Notes: generated from the sequence alone by a model not told the origin. A stretch of DNA of 64,000 nt from Leifsonia sp. TF02-11 (GCF_017565305.1 NZ_JAGEKP010000004.1:248001-312000); one strand, 5' to 3'. Shown: positions 1 to 11,875, counted from the first letter of the stretch. Numbers and translations: made by a program.

Positions 1-84
1 GGCGAGCGGGATCGCGATGGCTCCCGCAGCGATGGCGACGGGGACGACGACGGCGGGCAGCCAGCGGACCAGGCGGTGCTTCAT
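1..84 (-). CDS. Exported protein, N-terminal signal peptide only (partial)
   Basis: Only the first 28 codons lie in the window; the rest of the gene is beyond the left edge. The visible residues start MKHRLVRW and continue into a long alanine/valine/isoleucine stretch, the layout of a Sec signal peptide or N-terminal membrane anchor. There is no ribosome binding site, but TATCCT ends exactly 7 nt before the ATG, the spacing expected of a leaderless actinobacterial transcript. The function cannot be told from this fragment; a LolA-like or other secreted protein is possible but not supported by anything visible. Confidence 0.55.
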   Translation of the reverse strand, partial: MKHRLVRWLPAVVVPVAIAAGAIAIPLA

Positions 85-91
85 AGTGCCG

Positions 92-97
92 AGGATA
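92..97 (-). promoter_or_regulatory. Candidate -10 element (TATCCT) for a leaderless transcript
   Basis: On the minus strand TATCCT is followed by 7 nt and then the ATG at 84. No Shine-Dalgarno sequence is present. The match to TANNNT and the spacing suggest that transcription starts at the start codon. No clear -35 is seen. Confidence 0.4.
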
Positions 98-206
98 CGC
101 TCGGGACCCGCGCGCCGACCCTCCGGATTCCATGGGAGAACGCGAAATCATCCCCTGGTATGACCTCAGCTGGGAGCCACCGGGACGAACCCTCCGACAC
201 ACGCAG

Positions 207-230
207 AAGGCCCCGCCGGAGCGGGGCCTT
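207..230 (-). terminator. Hairpin terminator downstream of pyk
   Basis: A perfect 9-bp inverted repeat (arms 207-215 and 222-230, AAGGCCCCG/CGGGGCCTT) with a 6-nt loop begins 12 nt after the pyk stop codon. The T tract is short, as is usual in GC-rich genomes. It probably ends pyk transcription before the next minus-strand gene. Confidence 0.7.
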
Positions 231-242
231 CCTCATCCGTCG

Positions 243-1658
243 CTACAGGACGTCGCCGACCTTGTGGACGCGGATGTCGTTCGTGGTTCCGGGGATCCCG
301 GGAGGGGAACCGGAGATGATGATGACCTTGTCGCCGTCGACGGCACGGCCGGTGGACTTGAGCGCCTCGTCCACCTGCGCGACCATCTGGTCGGTGTGGG
401 TGACACGGCCGACCACGAAGGACTCGACGCCCCAGAACAGCGACATGCGCCGCCGGACCGACTCCTCCGGGGTGAAGGCGAGGATCGGGATCTTGTTGCG
501 CAGCCGCGCCATCCGGCGGGCCGACTCGCCCGACTCGGTGAAGACGCAGAGGAACTTCGCCTCGACGAAGTCCGCGACCTCCACGGCGGCCAGCGTGATC
601 GCACCCGACTGGGTGCGGGGACGCGTGCCGAGCGGCTGGATGCGGTCGAGGCCGTGCTCCTCGGTGGAGGTCACGATGCGCGCCATGGTCGCGACCGTGA
701 TCGCCGGGTACTCGCCGACGCTGGTCTCGCCGGAGAGCATCACCGCGTCGGCGCCGTCGAGGACGGCGTTCGCGACGTCGGAGGTCTCTGCGCGGGTCGG
801 GACCGGGCTGGAGATCATCGACTCGAGCATCTGCGTCGCCACGATGACGGGCTTCGCGGCGCGACGGGCCAGCTCCACCGCGCGCTTCTGCACGATCGGC
901 ACGGCCTCCAGCGGCAGCTCGACGCCCAGGTCGCCGCGGGCGACCATGATGGCGTCGAACGCCTCGATGATCTCCTCCAGCGCCTCGACGGCCTGCGGCT
1001 TCTCGATCTTGGCGACGACGGGGACCCGGCGGCCCTCCTCCGCCATGATCTCGTGCACGCGCTCGATGTCTTTGGCGTTGCGCACGAACGAGAGGGCGAT
1101 GATGTCGGCGCCGAGCTTGAGGCCCCAGCGCAGGTCCGCCTCGTCCTTCTCGGACAGGGCGGGCACGTTGACCGCGACGCCCGGGAGGTTGATGCCCTTG
1201 TTGTTCGACACCGGGCCGGCGACGACGACCTCGGTGGTCACGACGTTGCCCTCGACCTCGACCACGCGCACACGCACCTTGCCGTCGTCGATCAGCAGGA
1301 AGTCGCCCGGCTTCACGTCGTTGGGCAGGCCCTTGAACGTGGTGGAGGAGATCTCCTTGGTCCCGATGATGTCATCGGTGGTGATCTTGAAGATGTCGCC
1401 CTGGGCGAGATCGTACGGGCCGGCCTCGAACTTGCCGAGGCGGATCTTGGGACCCTGGAGGTCGACCAGGACCGCGACCGGCTTCCCCGCGTCCTCGGCG
1501 GCCTTGCGCACGTTGGCGTAGACCCCCTCGTGCACGTCGTAGCTGCCGTGGCTCAGATTCATCCTCGCCACGTCCACACCCGCGTCGATGATCGCGCGGA
1601 TGTTGTCGTAGCTGGAGGTCGCCGGACCGAGGGTCGCGACGATTTTCGCCCTTCTCAT
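243..1658 (-). CDS. pyk: Pyruvate kinase
   Basis: Converts phosphoenolpyruvate and ADP to pyruvate and ATP, the last step of glycolysis in the cytoplasm. The 471-residue product has the usual family length. Visible landmarks are the N-terminal KIVATLGPA block, R32/N34/S36 (MNLSHGS), the active-site segment VVAKIEKP with K217 and metal ligand E219, RGDLG around residue 241 and MLSGETSVGEYP near 308-319, followed by the C-terminal allosteric domain. The open frame continues upstream, but the ATG at 1658 gives the canonical N-terminus MRRAKIVATLGP and has GGAG upstream. It lies 61 nt downstream of gltD and is followed by a strong hairpin, so it is the last gene of its transcript. Confidence 0.97.
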   Translation of the reverse strand: MRRAKIVATLGPATSSYDNIRAIIDAGVDVARMNLSHGSYDVHEGVYANVRKAAEDAGKPVAVLVDLQGPKIRLGKFEAGPYDLAQGDIFKITTDDIIGTKEISSTTFKGLPNDVKPGDFLLIDDGKVRVRVVEVEGNVVTTEVVVAGPVSNNKGINLPGVAVNVPALSEKDEADLRWGLKLGADIIALSFVRNAKDIERVHEIMAEEGRRVPVVAKIEKPQAVEALEEIIEAFDAIMVARGDLGVELPLEAVPIVQKRAVELARRAAKPVIVATQMLESMISSPVPTRAETSDVANAVLDGADAVMLSGETSVGEYPAITVATMARIVTSTEEHGLDRIQPLGTRPRTQSGAITLAAVEVADFVEAKFLCVFTESGESARRMARLRNKIPILAFTPEESVRRRMSLFWGVESFVVGRVTHTDQMVAQVDEALKSTGRAVDGDKVIIISGSPPGIPGTTNDIRVHKVGDVL

Positions 1659-1719
1659 GGGTTTCTCAGTGCTCCGTGATTCTCGCACCCCTGACGGCGC
1701 GTTCTCGTGGTGGAGGGGA

Positions 1720-3177
1720 TCAGACGAGGATGCCCCGGTCGGTGGGACGGACCGGCGACGGCAACTGCGTCTCCCCTTCAAGATACCGGTCGACGGCGGC
1801 TGCCGCTGCCCGGCCCTCTGCGATGGCCCAGACGATGAGCGACTGGCCGCGGCCTGCGTCACCTGCGACGAACACGCCTGCCTCGCTGGTCTGGTAGTCG
1901 CCGTCGCGGGCCACGTTGCCTCGATCGTCGAACGGGAGGCCGAGCTGTCCGCTCAGCCCGTCCTGCTCCGGGCCGGTGAAACCGAGGGCGAGGAGGACGA
2001 GGTCGGCGGGGATCTCGCGCTCCGTTCCGGCCTTCGGCACCCGGCGGCCGTCGAGGTACTCGGTCTCCGCGACGCGCAGCGCCCTGACCTCGCCGAACTC
2101 GTTCGCGAGGAACTCGACGGTCGACGCGAGGTACTCGCGGGCACCGCCCTCCTCGTGCGCGCTCTGCACCTCGAAGAGGGTCGGGGTCGTCGGCCACGGC
2201 TGGTGAGCTGGACGCTCCGCCGGCGGCTGCTTGCCGATCGCCAGGTTGGTCACACTCGCCGCGCCCTGCCGGTGCGCCGTCCCGATGCAGTCCGCCCCCG
2301 TGTCTCCGCCACCGAGGACGATGACGTGCTTGCCGTCCGCGGTGATCTGGTCGGCGATCTGGTCGCCGGCGCCCGCCTTGTTCTGCTGGACGAGGTACTC
2401 CATCGCGAAGTGCACCCCGGCCAGGTCGCGGCCCGGGATCGGGAGGTCGCGCGGAACCATCGCGCCCGTCGCGACGACGACGGCGTCGTAGCGGGCCCGC
2501 AGGTCGTCCCAGGCGATGTCGACGCCGATGTTCACACCGGCGCGGAACCGGGTGCCTTCGGCCATCATCTGGTTCAGCCGCGCCTCGAGGTGCTTCTTCT
2601 CCATCTTGAAGTCCGGGATGCCGTAGCGCAGCAGGCCGCCGATGCGGTCGTCGCGCTCGTACACGGCGACCGTGTGGCCGGCGCGGGTCAGCTGCTGAGC
2701 GGCCGCGAGACCGGCCGGGCCGGAGCCGACGACCGCGACGGTCTTGCCGGTGAGGCGCTCCGGCGGGTGCGGCTGCACCCAGCCGTTCTGCCAGGCCTGG
2801 TCGATGATCGACACCTCGACCTGCTTGATGGTCACGGCGGGCTGGTTGATGCCGAGCACGCACGACGACTCGCAGGGAGCGGGGCAGAGGCGACCGGTGA
2901 ACTCCGGGAAGTTGTTGGTCGCGTGCAGGCGCTCGATGGCCTGGCGGCCCTCCCCGCGCCACATGAGATCGTTCCATTCGGGGATCAGGTTGCCCAGCGG
3001 GCAGCCCTGGTGGCAGAACGGCACGCCGCAGTCCATGCAGCGGCCGGCCTGCCTGCGCAGCTGCGCGGGGTCGCCCGCCTCGTAGACCTCTTTCCAGTCC
3101 ATGAGCCGGACGGAGACCGGCCGCCGCTTGGGGAGCTCGCGCTCCGTCGTCTTCAAGAAACCTTTAGGGTCAGCCAC
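1720..3177 (-). CDS. gltD: Glutamate synthase (NADPH) small (beta) subunit
   Basis: Supplies electrons from NADPH through FAD and iron-sulfur centres to the large subunit for glutamate formation from glutamine and 2-oxoglutarate. The 485-residue protein has the N-terminal cysteine-rich ferredoxin-like part (C47, C50, C55, C59, then C98, C102, C106), an FAD-binding GSGPAG at 151-156 and an NADPH-binding [11 protein letters not shown] further on. The start overlaps the gltB stop by 8 nt, so the two subunits are translationally coupled in the order gltB-gltD. Confidence 0.97.
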   Translation of the reverse strand: MADPKGFLKTTERELPKRRPVSVRLMDWKEVYEAGDPAQLRRQAGRCMDCGVPFCHQGCPLGNLIPEWNDLMWRGEGRQAIERLHATNNFPEFTGRLCPAPCESSCVLGINQPAVTIKQVEVSIIDQAWQNGWVQPHPPERLTGKTVAVVGSGPAGLAAAQQLTRAGHTVAVYERDDRIGGLLRYGIPDFKMEKKHLEARLNQMMAEGTRFRAGVNIGVDIAWDDLRARYDAVVVATGAMVPRDLPIPGRDLAGVHFAMEYLVQQNKAGAGDQIADQITADGKHVIVLGGGDTGADCIGTAHRQGAASVTNLAIGKQPPAERPAHQPWPTTPTLFEVQSAHEEGGAREYLASTVEFLANEFGEVRALRVAETEYLDGRRVPKAGTEREIPADLVLLALGFTGPEQDGLSGQLGLPFDDRGNVARDGDYQTSEAGVFVAGDAGRGQSLIVWAIAEGRAAAAAVDRYLEGETQLPSPVRPTDRGILV

Positions 3178-6100
3178 CGGTCACCTCCAGAATCCGATTC
3201 CACACAATGTCGCCGTCAGGGTCGAGCCCTTCGTCGACGGCCTCCTGGCGCATCTGCAGCACGGCCGCGTAGTCGCGCGGCAGCACCTTGACGAACTTCG
3301 CGACGGTCGCGTCGAAGTCCGCGAGCATCCGCTCGGCCAGCGCCGACCCGGTCTCGGTGCGGTGCTGCTCCAGAAGATCCCGCACGATCTCGATGTCCGC
3401 ACTGCCGAGCGGCAGCAGCTCCAGCTCACCGCTGGCGAGCGCCTCGCGGTTGACGCGCTCGGTCTTCAGGTCGTAGACGTATGCCGTGCCGCCGGACATC
3501 CCCGCGCCCAGGTTGCGTCCGGTGCCGCCGAGGATGACCGCGAGGCCACCCGTCATGTATTCGAGCGCGTGGTCGCCCACGCCCTCCACGACCGCCGTCG
3601 CTCCGGAGTTGCGGACCAGGAACCGCTCGCCCACGATGCCGCGGATGAACATGCTGCCCTGCGTCGCGCCGTAGCCGATGACGTTGCCCGCGATCACGTT
3701 CCGCTCGGCGGGGAACACCGTGCCCTGCGGGGGCCGGACGATGATCTGGCCGCCCGAGAGCCCCTTGCCGACGTAGTCGTTGGAGTCGCCCTCCAGGCGC
3801 AGCGTGATGCCGGCAGGGAGGAACGCGCCGAGCGACTGACCGGCCGAACCCGTGAGCGTGATGTCGATGGTGCCGGTCGGGAGGCCGTTCTCGCCGTGGC
3901 GGACGGTCACCTCGTGCCCGAGCATCGTGCCGACGGCGCGTTCGGTGTTGCGGATCGGCAGGCTGAGCGACAGCGTCGCGCCGTCCGCGCCGGGGCGCTC
4001 CGCGGCGAGCACGTCGTGCGCCGCCTGGATGAGCTGGTTGTCGAAGTGCTCGTCGAGCTCGTGGTCCTGCGCGCGGCCGTTCTTGCGCGGCGCGCTCTCC
4101 GGGAACTCCGGTCCGCGCAGGATCGGGGTCAGGTCCATGCCCGACGCCTTCCAGTGCTCGATGGCACGGTCGGCGTCGAGCAGCTCGGCGTGGCCGATGG
4201 CCTCGTCGAGGCTGCGGAAGCCGAGCTCCGCGAGGTACTCGCGCACTTCCTGGGCGATGAACTCGAAGAAGTTCACCACGAACTCGGGCTTGCCCGAGAA
4301 CCGGGAGCGCAGCTCCGGGTTCTGCGTGGCGACGCCGACCGGGCAGGTGTCGAGGTGGCAGACGCGCATCATGATGCAGCCGGAGACGACGAGCGGCGCT
4401 GTCGCGAAACCGAACTCCTCCGCGCCGAGCAGAGCGCCGACGATGACGTCGCGGCCGGTCTTGAGCTGCCCGTCGACCTGCACCACCACGCGCTCGCGCA
4501 TGCCGTTGAGCATGAGCGTCTGCTGGGTCTCGGCCAGACCGAGCTCCCACGGCGTGCCCGCGTGCTTGAGCGAGTTGACCGGAGACGCTCCGGTGCCGCC
4601 GTCGTGGCCGGACACCAGGATGACGTCCGCGAGAGCCTTCGCCGTTCCGGCCGCGACCGCGCCGATGCCGGACTCGCTCACCAGCTTCACGTGCACCCGC
4701 GCCTGCGGGTTCGCACGCTTCAGGTCGAAGATCAGCTGCTTGAGGTCCTCGATCGAGTAGATGTCGTGGTGCGGGGGCGGCGAGATCAGTCCGACGCCGG
4801 CGGTCGCGTGCCGCGTACGGGCGACCCACGGGTACACCTTCGTCGGCGGCAGCTGGCCGCCCTCGCCGGGCTTCGCGCCCTGGGCGAGCTTGATCTGGAT
4901 GTCGTCGGCGTGCGTCAGGTACATCGACGTGACGCCGAACCGGCCGGAGGCCACCTGCTTGATCGCGCTGCGGCGCTCCGGGTCGAGGAGACGGTCGAGG
5001 TCTTCGCCGCCCTCTCCGGTGTTGGACTTGGCGCCCAGCCGGTTCATCGCGATGGCGAGGGTCTCGTGGGCCTCCTTGGAGATCGAGCCGTAGCTCATCG
5101 CTCCGGTGGAGAACCTCTTGACGATCGACTCGACCGGCTCGACCTCGTCGATCGGGACAGCCGGACGGGTACCGGTCTTGAGCGCGAACATGCCGCGCAG
5201 CGTCATCAGCGACTCGGCCTGGTCGTCCACGAGCTTGGTGTACTCGCGGAAGATGTCGTACCGGCGGGTGCGCGTCGAGTGCTGGAGACGGAACACCGTC
5301 TCCGGGTTGAACAGGTGCGGTGCGCCGTCGCGGCGCCACTGGTACTCGCCGCCGGTGGCCAGCCGCTCGTGGGCGAGGATGGCGCCTTCCGCCGGGTAGG
5401 CACTCGTGTGGCGCGACAGGTTCTCGGCCGCGATCACGTCGATTCCGATGCCGCCGAGCTTGCTCGTGGTGCCGGTGAAGTACTCGTCCACGAACTCCTG
5501 GCTGAGGCCCACGGCCTCGAACGCCTGCGCGCCCGCGTAGGACGACACGGTCGAGATGCCCATCTTCGACATGATCTTGAGAACGCCCTTGCCGAGCGCC
5601 TTGATCACGTTCTTGACGGCCTTCTCGGGCGAGACCGTGGTGATCATCCCGCTGCGCACCAGCTCCTCGCAGGTCTCCATCGCGAGGTAGGGGTTGATCG
5701 CCGACGCTCCGTAGCCGATGAGCAGCGCGATGTGGTGCACCTCGCGCACGTCGCCGGCCTCCACGATGAGTCCCACCTTCATGCGGTTCTCCGCACGGAT
5801 CAGGTGGTGGTGCACCGCGGCGAGCATCAGCAGCGACGGGATGGGCGCCAGGTCTTTGGTGGAGTCGCGGTCGCTCAGCACGATGAACTGGGCACCGGCC
5901 TCGATGGCCTCGTCGACCTCCTGGCACATCTCGGCCAGCCGGCGCTGCATGGCGTCGGGGCCGGCGTCGAAGCGGTAGAGACCGCGGACCGTGGTCGTGA
6001 GCCGGCTGCCCGGCCTCGGGTCGATGTGCTGGATCTTCGCGAGTTCGTCGTTGTCGATGACCGGGAAGTCCAGGACGACCTGACGCGCGTGCTCCGGGCC

Positions 6101-7765
6101 GGCCGTGAGCAGGTTGCGCTCCGGGCCGAGGCCCAGCTTCATCGTCGTGACGACCTCTTCGCGGATCGAGTCCAGCGGCGGGTTGGTCACCTGCGCGAAC
6201 TGCTGCGTGAAGTAGTCGAACAGCAGCCGGGGACGCTCGGAGAGCACGGCCACCGGCGTGTCGGACCCCATCGCGCCGAGCGGCTCCGCGCCCGTGGTCG
6301 CCATCGGCTTCAGGAGGATGCGGACCTCCTCCTCGGTGTAGCCGAAGGTGCGCTGGCGGCGTGTGATCGACGCGGGCGTGTGCACGATGTGCTCGCGCTC
6401 CGGCAGGTCCTTGAGGTTGATGCGGCCCTCGTCGAGCCATTCGCCGTACGGCGCGCCGGCGGCGAGCTCCGACTTGATCTCGTCGTCCTCGATCAGGCGG
6501 CCGGCGACGGTGTCCACCAGGAACATGCGACCGGGACGCAGCCGGCCCTTGCGCACGATCCGGCTGGGCTCGATGTCGAGCACGCCGATCTCGGACGCGA
6601 GCACCACGAGGCCGTCGTTGGTCACGACGTAGCGGCCGGGGCGCAGACCGTTGCGGTCCAGCGTCGCGCCGACGAGCGAGCCGTCGGTGAACACGATCGC
6701 GGCCGGGCCGTCCCACGGCTCCATGAGCATCGAGTGGTACTCGTAGAAGTCGCGGCGGACCGGGTCGATCTCGGTCTGGTTCTCCCACGCCTCCGGGACC
6801 ATCATCATCACGGCGTGCGGCAGCGAGCGACCGGTGAGCGAGAGGAGCTCCACGACCTCGTCGAACGAGGCGGAGTCGGACGCCCCGGGGGTCACGATCG
6901 GAAGGACCGGCGACAGGTCGCCGAGCAGCTCGCTCTCGAGCTGCGACTGACGGGCGCGCATCCAGTTGCGGTTGCCCTGGACCGTGTTGATCTCGCCGTT
7001 GTGGGCGATCATCCGGAACGGCTGCGCGAGCGGCCACGACGGGAACGTGTTGGTCGAGTAACGCGAGTGCACCAGGGCGAGCTTGGAGGCGAACCGCTGA
7101 TCGGAGAGGTCGGGGTAGAACGGCTCCAGCTGGAGGGTCGTCACCATGCCCTTGTAGACCATGGTGCGGCTCGACAGCGACGAGAAGTACAGGTCGAGCT
7201 CGCGCTCCGCCCGCTTGCGCAGGAAGAACGTGAGGCGGTCGAGTGCGATCCCGCCGAGCGGCTCTCCGCGCTCGTCGGTACGCGTGCTCGCGACGAAGAG
7301 CTGCTCGATGACCGGCATCGCCGCGCGTGCCAGGTTGCCGAGCTCGTCCGGCCGGACCGGCACCGGACGCCAGCCCAGGACGGTCAGGTCGTGCTCCGCC
7401 GCGATCTCCGCGACGGCGGCCTTGATCCGCTCGCGGTCGTCGGCCTCCGTGGGGAGGAACGCGTTGCCGACCGCGAACCGGCCGGCGCCAGGCAGGTCGA
7501 AGCCGGAGACGGCGCGCAGGAACGCGTCGGGCACCTGCGTGATGATGCCGGCGCCGTCGCCCGTTCCTGCGTCGGAGCCGACCGCGCCGCGGTGCTCCAG
7601 GTGCCGCAGCGCTTCGAGCGCCGCGTCGATGATGTCGTGCCCCGCGGTTCCGCGCAGGGTCGCGACCATGGCGAGACCACACGCATCCTTCTCGGCGGCA
7701 GGGTCGTAGAGACCCTGCTTGCCGGGAACCATGCTGAACCGGGAATGGGGAGGCGTGAGCGCCAT
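3170..7765 (-). CDS. gltB: Glutamate synthase large (alpha) subunit
   Basis: Transfers the amide nitrogen of glutamine to 2-oxoglutarate, giving two glutamates, and so links ammonia assimilation to amino acid synthesis. The 1531 residues match the family. C29 in [10 protein letters not shown] is the expected N-terminal nucleophile of the class II glutaminase after removal of a 28-residue propeptide. The FMN-binding synthase domain, the 3Fe-4S cysteines ([15 protein letters not shown], about residues 1125-1136) and the C-terminal GXGXG beta-helix domain follow. The 209 nt upstream (7766-7974) carry no gene and no regulator site that I can support. A very long antisense frame across this gene is a GC-rich shadow. 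Confidence 0.97.
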   Translation of the reverse strand: MALTPPHSRFSMVPGKQGLYDPAAEKDACGLAMVATLRGTAGHDIIDAALEALRHLEHRGAVGSDAGTGDGAGIITQVPDAFLRAVSGFDLPGAGRFAVGNAFLPTEADDRERIKAAVAEIAAEHDLTVLGWRPVPVRPDELGNLARAAMPVIEQLFVASTRTDERGEPLGGIALDRLTFFLRKRAERELDLYFSSLSSRTMVYKGMVTTLQLEPFYPDLSDQRFASKLALVHSRYSTNTFPSWPLAQPFRMIAHNGEINTVQGNRNWMRARQSQLESELLGDLSPVLPIVTPGASDSASFDEVVELLSLTGRSLPHAVMMMVPEAWENQTEIDPVRRDFYEYHSMLMEPWDGPAAIVFTDGSLVGATLDRNGLRPGRYVVTNDGLVVLASEIGVLDIEPSRIVRKGRLRPGRMFLVDTVAGRLIEDDEIKSELAAGAPYGEWLDEGRINLKDLPEREHIVHTPASITRRQRTFGYTEEEVRILLKPMATTGAEPLGAMGSDTPVAVLSERPRLLFDYFTQQFAQVTNPPLDSIREEVVTTMKLGLGPERNLLTAGPEHARQVVLDFPVIDNDELAKIQHIDPRPGSRLTTTVRGLYRFDAGPDAMQRRLAEMCQEVDEAIEAGAQFIVLSDRDSTKDLAPIPSLLMLAAVHHHLIRAENRMKVGLIVEAGDVREVHHIALLIGYGASAINPYLAMETCEELVRSGMITTVSPEKAVKNVIKALGKGVLKIMSKMGISTVSSYAGAQAFEAVGLSQEFVDEYFTGTTSKLGGIGIDVIAAENLSRHTSAYPAEGAILAHERLATGGEYQWRRDGAPHLFNPETVFRLQHSTRTRRYDIFREYTKLVDDQAESLMTLRGMFALKTGTRPAVPIDEVEPVESIVKRFSTGAMSYGSISKEAHETLAIAMNRLGAKSNTGEGGEDLDRLLDPERRSAIKQVASGRFGVTSMYLTHADDIQIKLAQGAKPGEGGQLPPTKVYPWVARTRHATAGVGLISPPPHHDIYSIEDLKQLIFDLKRANPQARVHVKLVSESGIGAVAAGTAKALADVILVSGHDGGTGASPVNSLKHAGTPWELGLAETQQTLMLNGMRERVVVQVDGQLKTGRDVIVGALLGAEEFGFATAPLVVSGCIMMRVCHLDTCPVGVATQNPELRSRFSGKPEFVVNFFEFIAQEVREYLAELGFRSLDEAIGHAELLDADRAIEHWKASGMDLTPILRGPEFPESAPRKNGRAQDHELDEHFDNQLIQAAHDVLAAERPGADGATLSLSLPIRNTERAVGTMLGHEVTVRHGENGLPTGTIDITLTGSAGQSLGAFLPAGITLRLEGDSNDYVGKGLSGGQIIVRPPQGTVFPAERNVIAGNVIGYGATQGSMFIRGIVGERFLVRNSGATAVVEGVGDHALEYMTGGLAVILGGTGRNLGAGMSGGTAYVYDLKTERVNREALASGELELLPLGSADIEIVRDLLEQHRTETGSALAERMLADFDATVAKFVKVLPRDYAAVLQMRQEAVDEGLDPDGDIVWNRILEVTGG

Positions 7766-7974
7766 GTGTCGACCGTCCTCACAGTGTCGTGGATGTGGGG
7801 ATTGGAGTGCGGGGACGCCTTCGGCCCGTTGCTGGGAGGGTTCCGCCGCTGTTGCGCCGGGCTTGTGTGCGGCCCGGGTCGTCCGTGCGGTCAGATGATG
7901 GTTACGGGATCGCCTCGACGGGTGTGTGCCTTGACGAGTAGCGATAGTGCCGGGTTGTCATGAGCCGACGGAGA

Positions 7975-8988
7975 TCATCCGTTCGACGGGCTTGTGGCCT
8001 TGGCTCCTGCGGACGCGGTGGGCTCCCCGTCGCCATCGACGAAGTCCTCGTCGTCCGAGTCCGTGTCGTCCGAGTCTACCTCAGCATCGGGGCGAACCCA
8101 TTCACGACCCGTGTGGTAGACACTCGGCTCGAGTCCGGGATGACGTCGGGACTGCACGACGAAGATCACGACACCGAGCACGACAGCGGCGAACGCCGCC
8201 CACACGTTGCTCGGAATGCCGAGGAACGTGAACTCGCTCGGGTCGATGCGGATCGACTCCAGGTAGGAGCGCCCGAGGCCGTACCAGATGAGGTAGACGG
8301 CCAGCGTCTTGCCCCACTGCAGACGGAACTTGCGCTCCAGGTAGACGATCACGAAGACGCCGATGACGTTCCAGATGATCTCGTAGAGGAACAGCGGCTG
8401 GAACAGCGTGCCGTCGGGAAGACCGACCGGGATCGCCTTGTTGCCCGCGTCGATCTGCAGGCCCCACGGCAGGTTGGTCGGCAGGCCGAAGAGCTCCTGG
8501 TTGAAGTAGTTGCCGATGCGGCCGATGGCCTGCGCCAGCAGCAGCGCGGGAGCGAGCGCGTCGGCGACGCTCCAGAACCGGAGGCCGCTGATGCGGCAGG
8601 CGATCCAGACGCCGACGGCACCGCCGATCAGGGAGCCGAAGATGGCGTTGCCGCCCTCCCAGATCGCCCAGACGCTGCCGGGCTGGAACGGGTTCCACGT
8701 GTTGTGGCCCGCCGCGAAGTAGTCGGAAGGGTGCGTGAGCACGTGGTAGATGCGAGCGCCCACGATGCCGAGCACGACGGCCCACAGCAGGATGTCGAGG
8801 ATGACACCGGGCTCCGCGCCGCGCTTCGTCAGGCGCCGCGACGTCCAGGCTGCGGCGATGATGATGCCGACGAGGATGACGAGGGCGTAGACCTGGATGC
8901 GATAGGGCCAGAACGGCAGCGGAATCTCTTGCCACTCGGGCCCCGGGCTCGGGATGCTGGCGACCCAGCTGCTCATCGTCGCGACCAC
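7975..8988 (-). CDS. lgt: Prolipoprotein diacylglyceryl transferase
   Basis: An integral membrane enzyme that attaches diacylglycerol to the lipobox cysteine of prolipoproteins such as the two encoded further along in this window. The 337-residue protein has about seven hydrophobic segments and the family signature GRIGNYFNQELFG. HNTWNPF and GGNAIFG match other conserved parts. The tail after about residue 290 is acidic and low-complexity. The GTG at 8988 is chosen because GAAAGG lies 10 nt upstream; an ATG at 8976 would be too far from it. It sits downstream of trpA, a common actinobacterial arrangement. A possible -10 (TAGACT) lies at 9045-9050 on the minus strand. Confidence 0.96.
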   Translation of the reverse strand: MVATMSSWVASIPSPGPEWQEIPLPFWPYRIQVYALVILVGIIIAAAWTSRRLTKRGAEPGVILDILLWAVVLGIVGARIYHVLTHPSDYFAAGHNTWNPFQPGSVWAIWEGGNAIFGSLIGGAVGVWIACRISGLRFWSVADALAPALLLAQAIGRIGNYFNQELFGLPTNLPWGLQIDAGNKAIPVGLPDGTLFQPLFLYEIIWNVIGVFVIVYLERKFRLQWGKTLAVYLIWYGLGRSYLESIRIDPSEFTFLGIPSNVWAAFAAVVLGVVIFVVQSRRHPGLEPSVYHTGREWVRPDAEVDSDDTDSDDEDFVDGDGEPTASAGAKATSPSNG

Positions 8989-9099
8989 GCGAAGACTACC
9001 TTTCGTGTCCTAGGGAGTCCGGCGCCGAATGGCGCACGGCCTCCAGTCTAAATGCAGCTCTGCGATGCCGCCGACCCGCCGGGGCGGGAGACGCCGCCC

Positions 9100-9897
9100 T
9101 CAGGCCGACGCACCCTGCCGCGCGGTGCCCTGGGCGAGCTCGGCCGCCACGCGGCCGGCTGCTGCCACGCCACCGTCGGCGAGAGCCTTGACCAGTGCGG
9201 AGCCGACGATCGCGCCGTCCGCGTACTCGAGGACCTCGGCCACCTGGGCGGCGTTGGAGATCCCGAGGCCGACGCAGGTGCTCGTCGCGCCGGCGTCGCG
9301 CAGGCGGGCGACGAGCGTCCGCGCCGCGGAGTCGACGTCGCTGCGCGCCCCGGTGATTCCCATGGTCGAGACGGCGTAGACGAATCCGCGGCTGCTCTCG
9401 ACGGTGGTGCGCAGGCGCTCGTCGGTGGAGGACGGCGCGGCGAGGAACACCCGGTCGAGCCCGGTGCGCTCGGAGGCCTCCAGCCACGACGCGCCCTCGT
9501 CGGGGATGAGGTCGGGCGTGATGAGCCCAGCCCCTCCCGCCGCGACGAGGTCGTCGGCGAAGCGGTCGACGCCGTACTGCAACACCGGGTTCCAGTAGGT
9601 CATGACGAGCACGGGGACATCGACGCGCTGCGTGATCTCGCGCACGGCGGTGAAGCCGTCGCGCAGCCGGAAGCCGTTCGACAGCGCCTGCTGGGTGGCG
9701 GCCTGGATGACGGTGCCGTCCATGACCGGGTCGGAGTAGGGCAGGCCGAGCTCGATGACGTCGACGCCGTTCTCGGCCAGGGCCACGGCGGCGTCGATGC
9801 TGGTCTGCAGGTCGGGAAATCCCGCCGGCAGGTAGCCGATGAGAGCGCCGCCCGCCTCGGCGTTGCGGCGCGCGATGGTGTCTGCCACGCGGCTCAC
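9100..9897 (-). CDS. trpA: Tryptophan synthase alpha chain
   Basis: Cleaves indole-3-glycerol phosphate to indole, which is channelled to the beta subunit. The 265-residue TIM-barrel shows the catalytic region [17 protein letters not shown] (the aspartate in PYSDP) and the phosphate-binding GSALVKAL near the C-terminus. The open frame runs far upstream into the trpB region, but the GTG at 9897 gives the right N-terminus ([10 protein letters not shown]) and overlaps the trpB stop as GTGA, so translation is coupled. It is the last trp gene; lgt follows after 111 nt containing small GC-rich hairpins. Confidence 0.96.
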   Translation of the reverse strand: MSRVADTIARRNAEAGGALIGYLPAGFPDLQTSIDAAVALAENGVDVIELGLPYSDPVMDGTVIQAATQQALSNGFRLRDGFTAVREITQRVDVPVLVMTYWNPVLQYGVDRFADDLVAAGGAGLITPDLIPDEGASWLEASERTGLDRVFLAAPSSTDERLRTTVESSRGFVYAVSTMGITGARSDVDSAARTLVARLRDAGATSTCVGLGISNAAQVAEVLEYADGAIVGSALVKALADGGVAAAGRVAAELAQGTARQGASA

Positions 9898-11105
9898 GAC
9901 TGCACGGCTCCTTCGTCGATCAGGCCGAAGTAGCGTCCGGCAGTCTCCATGTCTTTGTCGCCGCGACCGCTGAGGTTCACGAGCACGATGCCGTCGGGGC
10001 CGACCTGCCTGCCCAGCTCGAGCGCGCCGGCGAGGGCGTGCGCGGACTCGATGGCCGGAATGATGCCCTCGGTGCGGCTGAGCAGCTTGAGCGCCTCCAT
10101 GGCGTCCGCGTCGGACACCGGCCGATACTCGGCCCGGCCGATCTTCGCGAGCCACGCATGCTCCGGGCCGACGCCCGGGTAGTCGAGACCGGCCGAGATC
10201 GAGTGCGACTCGATGGTCTGGCCGTCCTCGTCCTGCAGCAGCATGCTGCGGGCACCGTGCAGGACGCCGGGGCGGCCCTTGGTGATGGTCGCCGCGTGGC
10301 GCGGGGTGTCCGCACCCTCTCCCCCCGCCTCGAAGCCGACGAGGCGCACGTCCTCGTCGTCGAGGAAGGCGTGGAAGATGCCCATGGCGTTGGAGCCGCC
10401 GCCGACACACGCCGCCACGGCGTCGGGCAGGCGCCCGGTCAGTGCCAGGACCTGTTCGCGGGCCTCCTCGCCGATGATCTTCTGGAGGTCGCGCACCATC
10501 TCGGGGAACGGGTGCGGACCGGCGACCGTTCCGAAGATGTAGTTGGTGTTCTCGACGTTGGTGACCCAGTCGCGCATCGCGTCGTTGATGGCGTCCTTCA
10601 GGGTGCGCGAGCCGGTCGTGACCGCGATGACCTCTGCGCCGAGCAGCCGCATGCGGGCGACGTTCAGCGCCTGGCGCTCGGTGTCGACCTCGCCCATGTA
10701 GATGGTGCAGTCGAGGCCGAACAGCGCCGCGGCGGTGGCCGTCGCCACCCCGTGCTGGCCCGCTCCGGTCTCCGCGATCACTCGGGTCTTGCCGATCCGC
10801 TTGGTGAGGATGGCCTGGCCGAGCACGTTGTTGATCTTGTGCGAGCCGGTGTGGTTGAGGTCTTCGCGCTTGAGGATGATGCGCGCGCCCCCGGCGTGGC
10901 GCGCGAACCGCGGCACCTCCGTGATGATGCTCGGTCGGCCGGTGTAGCTGCGGTGCAGTTCGTCGAGCTCGGCGTGGAACGCCGGGTCGGCCTTGGCCTC
11001 CTCCCACGCGATCGTCAGCTCGTCGAGCGCGGCGACGAGCGACTCGGGCACGAAGCGCCCGCCGAACTCGCCGAAGTAGGGTCCGTGTTCAGAACGAAGG
11101 GACAT
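9894..11105 (-). CDS. trpB: Tryptophan synthase beta chain
   Basis: A pyridoxal-phosphate enzyme that condenses indole with serine to form tryptophan, in complex with TrpA. The 403-residue length is normal. The PLP lysine is K90 in [18 protein letters not shown] and the phosphate-binding GGGSNAMG loop are intact, and the N-terminus [14 protein letters not shown] is typical of TrpB1. The ATG shares one base with the trpC stop (TGATG), and the 3' end overlaps trpA by 4 nt. Confidence 0.98.
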   Translation of the reverse strand: MSLRSEHGPYFGEFGGRFVPESLVAALDELTIAWEEAKADPAFHAELDELHRSYTGRPSIITEVPRFARHAGGARIILKREDLNHTGSHKINNVLGQAILTKRIGKTRVIAETGAGQHGVATATAAALFGLDCTIYMGEVDTERQALNVARMRLLGAEVIAVTTGSRTLKDAINDAMRDWVTNVENTNYIFGTVAGPHPFPEMVRDLQKIIGEEAREQVLALTGRLPDAVAACVGGGSNAMGIFHAFLDDEDVRLVGFEAGGEGADTPRHAATITKGRPGVLHGARSMLLQDEDGQTIESHSISAGLDYPGVGPEHAWLAKIGRAEYRPVSDADAMEALKLLSRTEGIIPAIESAHALAGALELGRQVGPDGIVLVNLSGRGDKDMETAGRYFGLIDEGAVQS

Positions 11106-11875
11106 CAGGCTCCCAGGAACTCGCCGAGCGTGGCGACGGGGTCGCTCGTGACGAGCGCCTCGCCGACGAGCACGACATCCGCGCCCGCCGCCCGGTAGTG
11201 CGCGACGTCGGCTGCCGATTTCACGGCAGACTCCGCCACGCGGATGACGCCGGCCGGGTACCGGTCGGCCAGACGGCCGAACAGGTCCCGATCCAGCTCG
11301 AACGTCGAGAGGTTGCGCGCGTTCACGCCCACCAGCGTGGCACCGGTGTCGAACGCGCGGCTCAGCTCCTCCTCGGTGTGCGCCTCGACCAGGGCGGTCA
11401 TGCCCAGGTCGGAGATCAGACCGTGCAGCTCGACCAGGCGAGGCTGGTCGAGCGCGGCGACGATCAGCAGCACCAGGTCGGCGCCCGCTGCGCGGGCCTC
11501 GAACACCTGGTACGGATCGGCGACGAACTCCTTGCGCAGCACGGGCAGCGAGACGGCGGCTCGAACGGCCTCGAGATCGGCGAGCGATCCCTTGAACCGG
11601 CGCTCCTCGGTGAGGACGCTGATCGCGCTCGCACCGCCCGTCTCGTAGAGGGCCGCGAGGGCGGCGGGATCCGGGATCTCGGCGAGGTCGCCGCGCGACG
11701 GGCTGGCGCGCTTGACCTCCGCGATGACCTTCACCCGATCGGCGGGAGCGAGGGCGGCCAGCGCGTCGATGGCGGGCTCACGGGCGGCGGCTGCCGCCTC
11801 GACCACGGCGAGCGGGCGCTCGGCCCGTCGCCGCTCGGCATCCTCCAGCGCGCCGGCGACGAGGTCGGCGAGCAC
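11105..11875 (-). CDS. trpC: Indole-3-glycerol phosphate synthase
   Basis: Closes the indole ring from carboxyphenylamino-deoxyribulose phosphate. The 256-residue protein has [13 protein letters not shown] (substrate-binding lysine and serine), [23 protein letters not shown] with the catalytic lysine, and [11 protein letters not shown]. It is a monofunctional TrpC with no TrpF domain. The start is GTG at 11875, 3 nt after the stop of the small HGxxPAAW gene, with AAGGG upstream. Confidence 0.97.
   Translation of the reverse strand: MLADLVAGALEDAERRRAERPLAVVEAAAAAREPAIDALAALAPADRVKVIAEVKRASPSRGDLAEIPDPAALAALYETGGASAISVLTEERRFKGSLADLEAVRAAVSLPVLRKEFVADPYQVFEARAAGADLVLLIVAALDQPRLVELHGLISDLGMTALVEAHTEEELSRAFDTGATLVGVNARNLSTFELDRDLFGRLADRYPAGVIRVAESAVKSAADVAHYRAAGADVVLVGEALVTSDPVATLGEFLGA

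Noticed and set aside
7890-7930. GlnR-type box upstream of gltB
   Set aside because: A single GTAAC half-site occurs on the minus strand, but the second half and spacing do not fit the consensus.
3101-7963. Very long open frame antisense to gltB (and similar frames opposite pyk, carB, alaS and others)
   Set aside because: The translation is arginine/histidine/valine-rich with no domain, follows the third-position GC of the real gene and has no start signals; it is a codon-bias shadow.
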